A DNA stretch of 28,590 nucleotides. Source: JBBRNH01 sp038247465 (lineage in GTDB: Bacteria; Bacteroidota; Bacteroidia; Cytophagales; Spirosomataceae). Position numbers and translations under genes: made by a program. Positions within the stretch are counted from its first letter, which is position 1, and every line of letters begins with the position of its first letter. Where the stretch lies: positions 1-28,590 of the forward strand of contig JBBRUV010000013.1 of assembly GCA_038247465.1 (NCBI GenBank). The letters are read 5' to 3'. The notes under the pieces were generated by a model. It was not told where the DNA came from and did no database searches. It was given only the letters and a program-made list of their open reading frames with translations. Of the stretch, positions 23,545-28,590 are shown in pieces.

Positions 23545-23623
23545 TACTTTCCTGACATTCTGGCCGATTATAAAACTGGCCGACGGTTTGGTTATAAACT
23601 TGTTATCGGCGGGCTACGCAACA

Positions 23624-23971
23624 AATGAACACGCAATTTATCACGTATGCCGACGTGCCAACGCAACCCGGCAATACCCCCCAAACCGACGGCCCATTGC
23701 CCGATGCCCGCTCGAACACGGTGGTAAAGGTAACCCATCGGTTGTGCAGATTCGCGTCGGCGGGTGTGCTGTCACTTCTCCTGCCGGTGTGCCAGCCGTA
23801 GTCAGTTTGTCTGACCGTGTCGGTGCGGCCATAAACGGGAGAGATGAATTGGATACGAAGCAGCTGATAGACAGGACGTTGACGATTGAGGTAGGGGAGT
23901 GCAGCTATAACGATCCCGAAACCGGAAGCGAGCACACGTTGAAACAGGCGGTTGATTTTTTGGCGAGTTAA
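23624..23971 (+). pseudogene. Hypothetical reading frame with a probable frameshift
   Basis: Starting at ATG 23624 a frame reads MNTQFITYADVPTQPGNTPQ and stays plausible to about DARSNTVVKV. The coding character then seems to pass to the neighbouring frame (GKGNPSVVQIRVGG...VVSLSDRVGAAINGRDELDT), which runs to TAA 23969-23971. One base missing near 23730-23740 would join the two into a protein of about 115 residues. Taken alone, the second frame opens at 23519, but its first third is Arg/Pro-rich and looks like out-of-frame translation. I do not recognise a family. It could be a decayed gene, a sequencing error or a chance frame. Confidence 0.35.
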
Positions 23972-23990
23972 GCCCATTTTTAAGCAGTAT

Positions 23991-24023
23991 GGGGCGGTTT
24001 GTGGTTATACCAGAAACCGCCCC
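23991..24023 (+). terminator. Hairpin before fdhD
   Basis: GGGGCGGTTT (23991-24000) pairs perfectly with AAACCGCCCC (24014-24023) around 13 bases and is followed by TTGTTTTGG. It looks like a terminator of the preceding reading frame. The first possible fdhD start codon (TTG 23999) falls inside it, favouring a later start. Confidence 0.7.
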
Positions 24024-24028
24024 TTGTT

Positions 24029-24874
24029 TTGGTAGCACCCGTCACTCTTCAACGATTCAATGGCACCGACCTCCTTGCCAATCAGCCTGATTTACTGGCC
24101 GTTGAAGAACCACTCGAAATCCGGCTGGGTTTTGGCCCGCGTCAAAACCGGCAGCAGCGCGGCCTGGCCGTAACGATGCGAACGCCCGGCGTGGGTGCGT
24201 CAGAACACGATCAGGAACTGGCCCTTGGCTTTTTGTTTACCGAAGGCATTATCCGTCACCGCACTGATGTGCTTTCGTGCCGGCATTGCGTGCAGGACTC
24301 CACCAAACAGGGCAACATAATTAGGGTTGAACTGGCTGACGATGTGGTGGTTGACTGGGCACGGTTAGAACGCAATGTCTACACCGCGTCGAGTTGCGGC
24401 ATCTGCGGCAAGGCTAGCATCGAGGCTGTGCAGGCACTCACGCCGGGGCCGTTGTCGGGTGGTTTTTCGGTCGAGCCAACCGTGATTCAGGCACTGCCCG
24501 ACAAACTGCGGGCGTTTCAGAAAACCTTTGCCTACACGGGCGGCCTTCATGCTGCGGCCCTGTTCGACGAATCGGGGCAGATTCTGCTGGTTCGCGAAGA
24601 TATTGGGCGGCACAATGCGTTGGACAAAATTATTGGAGCCGCGTTCTGGCAGGGCAAATTGCCGTTGGGTCAGTGCGGTATTTTGGTGAGCGGGCGTGTG
24701 GCGTTCGAACTCGTGCAAAAATGCTGGATGGCGGGCGTTCCGTTGCTGGCTGCGGTCGGTGCACCGTCGAGTTTAGCCGTCGAAACTGCCCGCCAAGCCA
24801 ATATTACGCTGTTGGGGTTTGTCCGCGACGGACGGCATAACAGTTATCAATTAACAGTTATCAATTATCAATAA
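24029..24874 (+). CDS. fdhD: FdhD sulfurtransferase (formate dehydrogenase accessory protein)
   Basis: FdhD transfers sulfur from a cysteine desulfurase to the molybdenum cofactor, which is needed to activate formate-dehydrogenase-type enzymes. No ATG is usable; TTG 24029, just after the hairpin, gives a homologue-like start (VAPVTLQRFNGTDLL), while the longest frame begins at TTG 23999. The sulfur-carrying cysteine pair is in SSCGICGKASIEA. Other blocks are AVEEPLEIRLGFG, ELALGFLFTEGII, TGGLHAAALFDESGQILLVR with EDIGRHNALDKIIGAAF, and VSGRVAFELVQKCWMAGVPL. The last eleven residues (NSYQLTVINYQ) are encoded by repeat DNA. The molybdo-enzyme gene begins 42 bases downstream, an obvious functional partner. 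Confidence 0.9.
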   Translation: MVAPVTLQRFNGTDLLANQPDLLAVEEPLEIRLGFGPRQNRQQRGLAVTMRTPGVGASEHDQELALGFLFTEGIIRHRTDVLSCRHCVQDSTKQGNIIRVELADDVVVDWARLERNVYTASSCGICGKASIEAVQALTPGPLSGGFSVEPTVIQALPDKLRAFQKTFAYTGGLHAAALFDESGQILLVREDIGRHNALDKIIGAAFWQGKLPLGQCGILVSGRVAFELVQKCWMAGVPLLAAVGAPSSLAVETARQANITLLGFVRDGRHNSYQLTVINYQ

Positions 24875-24914
24875 CCTGTTCATTGCTCACTGCTCACTGA
24901 TAACTGCTCACTGA
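24839..24914. repeat. Intergenic repeat block overlapping the fdhD 3' end
   Basis: It contains two perfect tandem copies of AACAGTTATCAATT (24839-24852 and 24853-24866), then words such as CCTGTTCATTGCTCACTG and CTCACTGATAACTG. It starts inside fdhD, contains the fdhD stop codon (24872-24874) and ends two bases before the next ATG. The second half shares its vocabulary with the palindrome inside ade. Confidence 0.85.
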
Positions 24915-24916
24915 TT

Positions 24917-27214
24917 ATGAAACTCACAAAACCAAAAGACGAAGCGGCCGGGATGCCCGCCATCACCACATCACTTGAACACATTGTACGCGGCACCGAC
25001 CTGGCTCGTGGCTTGGTGGCGCTCGGCAAACTCAACCAGAAAGATGGGTACGATTGCCCGTCCTGCGCCTGGCCCGACCCCGATCATCACCGTTCGCCCG
25101 TGGCCGAATACTGCGAAAGCGGGGCCAAAGCCGTTGCCGACGAAATCATGACGCGCCACACCGCCGGGCCAGCCCTGTTTCAGCGGTATTCGGTGGCCGA
25201 CCTGCTCCAGAAAGACGATCTCTGGCTCGGTCAGCAGGGCCGACTGACGCAGCCAATGGTGATTCGGGAGGGGCAAACGCACTACGAAGCTATCGGCTGG
25301 GACGAAGCGTTTACCCTTATCAGTCAGCATCTTAACGCATTGGCCTCGCCCAACGAAGCCGTGTTCTACACCTCCGGGCGGGCCAGCAACGAGTCAGCGT
25401 TTTTGTATCAGTTGTTCGTCAGAATGTTTGGCACCAACAATATGCCCGACTGCTCGAATATGTGCCACGAATCAACCACGGTAGCCCTGACCGACACCAT
25501 TGGCTTGGGCAAAGCCAGTATTGTCTATGACGATTTTGAGCAGGCCGAGGTGATTATCATCATGGGCCAAAACCCCGGCACCAATGCTCCCCGAATGCTG
25601 ACCGTGCTGGAAGAAGCCAAGCGGAAAGGGGCCAAAATCATTGCCGTAAACCCGATTTTTGAGACCGGATTAAAGGCGTTCCGGTATCCGCAAAGCCCGC
25701 GTGATATGCTGCTCGGCCCCGAAAAAATCACCGATTTATTTCTGCAAGTTCGCATTAACGCCGACATGAGTTTGCTGAAGGCGATGTGCAAACTGCTGAT
25801 TGACGAAGAAAAAAAGACACTGGTAAAGGTGCTTGATCGCGCCTTTATTGAGCAATATACCACTGGTTATGAGCAGTTTATAAATAGTTTAGACCATTAC
25901 AATGTTGGCCAATTAGCCGGGCAGTGCGGGTTGTCTATCGCGCAAATTCAGGAAGCGGTGGATATGATAAAGCATAAACAGCGCATCATCATCTGCTGGG
26001 CAATGGGCCTGACCCAGCACCGGAACGCCGTAGCCACGATTCAGGAAGTGATTAACCTGCTGTTGCTGAAAGGAGCCATTGGCAAACCCGGCGCGGGCGC
26101 GGCCCCGATTCGCGGTCATAGCAACGTACAGGGCGACCGCACGATGGGCATCTGGGAAAAACCCAAACCTGAATTCCTGGATAAACTCGGCGAGGTGTTT
26201 GGCTTTGACCCACCCCGGCAGCACGGGTTCGATGTTGTAGCCGCAACCCAGGCCATGCACGAGGGCCGGGCCAAGGTCTTCATGGGCTTAGGCGGCAATT
26301 TTGTGATGGCCGTTTCAGACACCAACTATACCACCGAAGCCCTGCAACGCTGTGACCTGACGGTGCAAATCTCGACCAAACTTAACCGCAGCCACCTTCT
26401 GCACGGCAAAACTGCCCTGATTCTGCCCACCCTCGGCCACTCCGATATTGACCTTCAGGCCACCGGCGAGCAGTTTGTAACGATGGAAGGCACAACGGGC
26501 GTGGTGCAGATGTCGAAAGGGCCGATGGAACCCGTTTCGCCGTTGATGCGCTCCGAACCGGCCATTGTTGCGGGCATAGCGAAGGCTACGCTGGGCAACC
26601 GGCAGTCGGTAGCTGACTGGGATATGCTGACGGCCAATTATGACCTGATTCGGGAGGGCATTGCCCGCGTGGTGCCGGGCTTCACCGATTTTAACGTGAA
26701 AGTCAGGAAGCCGGGCGGGTTTTATTTGCCCAACGGCCCGCGCAACCGCGAGTTCAAAACGAAGGATGGAAAGGCGCATTTCACCATCAATGCCCCCAGT
26801 CCGCACGACCTCGCGCCGGGTGAGCTGTTGCTGATGACGGTGCGGAGCCACGACCAGTTTAACACCACCGTTTATGGCCTTGACGACCGTTACCGGGGCA
26901 TCTACGGCGAACGGCGCGTGATTATGCTCCACCCCGACGACATGGCGCAGCGCGGCCTGGTGACGGGTTCGGTCGTGAATTTACACAGCCATTATCAGGG
27001 CAAGACCCGCACGGCAGAGCGATTTATTGCCGTGCCGCACGACCTGCCACGCGGCAACGCAGCGGCCTATTTCCCCGAAACGAACGTGCTGGTGCCGATA
27101 GACAGCATCGCCGAGGGCAGCAAAACGCCTACCTCCAAATCCATCGTGATTACGCTTGAGGTGGTGAAAGATGCAGAAAGGCAACCGGAGCGGGTGATGG
27201 TGGAGGAGGCATAG
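24917..27214 (+). CDS. FdhF/YdeP-family molybdopterin oxidoreductase (formate dehydrogenase-like alpha subunit)
   Basis: This 765-residue cytosolic enzyme of the bis-MGD (DMSO reductase) superfamily belongs to the FdhF/YdeP subgroup. Visible features are GYDCPSCAWPDPDHH near residue 40; the cofactor-binding stretches YTSGRASNESAFLYQLFVRM, DCSNMCHESTTVALTDTIG and IIMGQNPGTNAPRMLTVLEE; NVQGDRTMGIWEKP; and a C-terminal molydopterin-dinucleotide-binding domain (LLLMTVRSHDQFNTTVYGLD, then DRYRGIYG). The N-terminus lacks the full CxxC...C cluster motif of classical formate dehydrogenases, as in YdeP proteins, so the true substrate is uncertain; E. coli YdeP is associated with acid resistance. FdhD encoded directly upstream is the expected maturation factor, but no electron-transfer subunits are present. 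Confidence 0.9.
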   Translation: MKLTKPKDEAAGMPAITTSLEHIVRGTDLARGLVALGKLNQKDGYDCPSCAWPDPDHHRSPVAEYCESGAKAVADEIMTRHTAGPALFQRYSVADLLQKDDLWLGQQGRLTQPMVIREGQTHYEAIGWDEAFTLISQHLNALASPNEAVFYTSGRASNESAFLYQLFVRMFGTNNMPDCSNMCHESTTVALTDTIGLGKASIVYDDFEQAEVIIIMGQNPGTNAPRMLTVLEEAKRKGAKIIAVNPIFETGLKAFRYPQSPRDMLLGPEKITDLFLQVRINADMSLLKAMCKLLIDEEKKTLVKVLDRAFIEQYTTGYEQFINSLDHYNVGQLAGQCGLSIAQIQEAVDMIKHKQRIIICWAMGLTQHRNAVATIQEVINLLLLKGAIGKPGAGAAPIRGHSNVQGDRTMGIWEKPKPEFLDKLGEVFGFDPPRQHGFDVVAATQAMHEGRAKVFMGLGGNFVMAVSDTNYTTEALQRCDLTVQISTKLNRSHLLHGKTALILPTLGHSDIDLQATGEQFVTMEGTTGVVQMSKGPMEPVSPLMRSEPAIVAGIAKATLGNRQSVADWDMLTANYDLIREGIARVVPGFTDFNVKVRKPGGFYLPNGPRNREFKTKDGKAHFTINAPSPHDLAPGELLLMTVRSHDQFNTTVYGLDDRYRGIYGERRVIMLHPDDMAQRGLVTGSVVNLHSHYQGKTRTAERFIAVPHDLPRGNAAAYFPETNVLVPIDSIAEGSKTPTSKSIVITLEVVKDAERQPERVMVEEA

Positions 27215-27262
27215 GCTAAGTTTTTCGGGACATTTCGTCCGGTTTCGCGTTCATCCGCTACT

Positions 27263-27985
27263 ATGAAAAACATCCTGTTCCCAACCGATTTTACTACTGC
27301 CACCGACCCCGCCCTCGGCTGGCTCCGGCTATTCGCCAACCACAATCCCGGTACGGCTATCACGTTACTGCACGTGTTTGAACCACCCTTGCCCGACGGT
27401 AGTTTTCTGACCTTTGGCGATATGGGCGCGGGTGTAGAAGCCACCGCTGCACTCGAACACCTGAGCCGCCAACGGCTGGATATGCTGGCCGACGAACTCC
27501 GCACCGACGGGCTAAGCGTGACAACCGACTGGCGAATGGGCAACGTGGAAGACACCATTCGGGAGGTAGCCCGCAGCACCGGAACTGATCTGATTATTGC
27601 CGGTCGCACCGATGTAGCCACGTTTTTTGAGCGGTTGGCGGGCAGTGCTGCCAACGATATTGCTGCCGACGCGCCCTGCCCGGTGCTGGTGATACCGGTG
27701 CCAGACCATGATGCCGTGAATGGCCCGGCTCAACTCAAAAACGTGGTGTATGTGATGCAGCAGGACGCTACCCGTGCCGACGTGAACAAGCAAACCGAGG
27801 CCCTCGCCGATACTTTTGATTTTGTCCTGCAATTTGTGACGGTGGACAAACTTGACGGCGTACTTGCCGACCTGCTCATCGTGGCCGATTACAAGCGGGG
27901 CGGGTTGTTTGCGGCCAATCCGGTGCGGCAGGTGCTGGCTCAAAACCAGATTCCGGTGCTGGTCTATCACGATAAACCGGAGTGA
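27263..27985 (+). CDS. Universal stress protein (UspA family)
   Basis: This 240-residue protein begins MKNILFPTDFTTATDPALGW, the usual Usp opening. A first Usp domain runs to about residue 153, with LIIAGRTDVATFFERLAGSA (the ATP-loop region, although the canonical G-2x-G-9x-G(S/T) is imperfect) and CPVLVIPVP. A second, shortened domain (about residues 158-240) follows and ends IPVLVYHDKPE. Many Bacteroidota have such tandem-domain Usp proteins for stress survival. It follows the molybdo-enzyme gene by 48 bases on the same strand and could be co-transcribed, which would fit a stress or redox-linked unit; that is an inference. Confidence 0.85.
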   Translation: MKNILFPTDFTTATDPALGWLRLFANHNPGTAITLLHVFEPPLPDGSFLTFGDMGAGVEATAALEHLSRQRLDMLADELRTDGLSVTTDWRMGNVEDTIREVARSTGTDLIIAGRTDVATFFERLAGSAANDIAADAPCPVLVIPVPDHDAVNGPAQLKNVVYVMQQDATRADVNKQTEALADTFDFVLQFVTVDKLDGVLADLLIVADYKRGGLFAANPVRQVLAQNQIPVLVYHDKPE

Positions 27986-28087
27986 ACGGGAAGAAGGCGG
28001 AAGATTCCGGCGAAACTTTTTACTTTTACGACCGTCTAAGTTCCTTGTCAGGTGGCTGACACAAACCAACAAAACCAACTTTATATC

Positions 28088-28590
28088 ATGTTAGAAACCT
28101 TAATGAACCTCGTGCGCCAGCAATCGGGCGATGCTATCATCAACAACCCCGCCATCCCGAATCAGCACAACGAAACGGCCATGCAAGCCGTAACGAGCGG
28201 TATTTTCGGCGGCCTTCAGCAGCAGGCGCAGGGGGGTGGTATTGGCAACCTCCTCGGTATGGTGATGGGGCAGGGCGGCAGTGTGCAGGACAGCCCCGTA
28301 ACGTCGGGTGTGCAGCAGAACGTGCAGCAAAGCCTGATGGAAAAATTAGGTATTTCGCCCGCCGTAGCCATGTCAATTGCCGGTTCGTTGGTGCCAATGG
28401 TATTGGGTAAGCTCATGAACAAGGCGCAAGACCCCACCGACAGCAGCATTGACCAGAATGGCCTGATGAACATGATAGCCGGTCAGCAGGGTGGCGGTGG
28501 TGTAAACTGGATGGGCGCGGCCTCGTCGGCCATGGCCGATGGCAAACTTGATATGAGCGACCTGATGCGGGTTGGCGGTGGCCTGATGGG
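28088..28590 (+). CDS. DUF937-domain protein (partial, runs off the window)
   Basis: From ATG 28088 the frame stays open to the right edge (about 167 residues). It begins MLETLMNLVRQQSGDAIINN and is rich in Gly, Gln and Met, with GIFGGLQQQAQGGGIGNLLG and then AVAMSIAGSLVPMVLGKLMN. This is the pattern of DUF937 proteins, which are small, Gly-rich, of unknown role and common in Bacteroidota and Proteobacteria. No signal peptide is visible. The 102-base gap upstream holds a near-consensus -7 box (TACTTTTA, around 28021-28028). The C-terminus is not in the window. Confidence 0.8.
   Translation, partial: MLETLMNLVRQQSGDAIINNPAIPNQHNETAMQAVTSGIFGGLQQQAQGGGIGNLLGMVMGQGGSVQDSPVTSGVQQNVQQSLMEKLGISPAVAMSIAGSLVPMVLGKLMNKAQDPTDSSIDQNGLMNMIAGQQGGGGVNWMGAASSAMADGKLDMSDLMRVGGGLM

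Noticed and set aside
23519..23623. 5' part of the 150-codon plus-strand frame ending at 23971
   Set aside because: It overlaps the better supported 58-residue minus-strand gene and shows no coding character there.

Overview
The window looks like a chromosomal segment of a Bacteroidota bacterium, most likely a Cytophagales member of the Spirosoma/Fibrella kind. The reasons are the absence of clear Shine-Dalgarno sequences, several Bacteroidota-type -7 promoter boxes (TAnnTTTG, for example just upstream of glnS), the style of the ECF sigma factor, and the protein families present. Most of the window is moderately GC-rich. The first ~1.1 kb is visibly AT-rich and looks acquired. Taxonomy is an inference.

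Layout. 1-1130: tail of an unknown gene, a DUF6671-type protein and a cassette-like non-coding 3' end. 1268-3486: a PI-PLC-like secreted enzyme and a convergent AI-2E-family transporter. 3635-7711: two fatty-acid beta-oxidation genes (thiolase, and the FadJ-type hydratase/3-hydroxyacyl-CoA dehydrogenase), separated by a minus-strand toxin-antitoxin pair whose PIN toxin carries an in-frame stop. 7820-15205: about 7.4 kb entirely on the minus strand, with two successive TldD/TldE-type pairs. Both TldD proteins carry Tat-like signal sequences. Between these genes lie an intact PIN toxin-antitoxin module, a GxxExxY gene with an internal deletion, and four copies of one long palindromic repeat.

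15387-20836: a tiny Lys/Ala/Pro-rich protein, a haloalkane dehalogenase, glnS, an ECF sigma factor and adenine deaminase. The adenine deaminase reading frame contains an in-frame palindromic repeat. 20894-23544: a membrane-anchored endonuclease/exonuclease/phosphatase-family protein, a lipoprotein, a DUF4332 protein and a 58-residue protein. 23624-28590: a frame-disrupted reading frame, fdhD, an FdhF/YdeP-type molybdopterin oxidoreductase, a universal stress protein and the start of a DUF937 protein.

Functionally, the thiolase and FadJ supply consecutive beta-oxidation steps, and FdhD is the expected maturation factor for the downstream molybdo-enzyme. Each TldD probably works with its neighbouring TldE, although only TldD has an obvious export signal. 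The most unusual content is the repeat-riddled duplicated tld block and the two places where intergenic-type repeats have become coding sequence (adenine deaminase and the FdhD C-terminus). No rRNA, tRNA, CRISPR array, transposase or integrase gene was seen.
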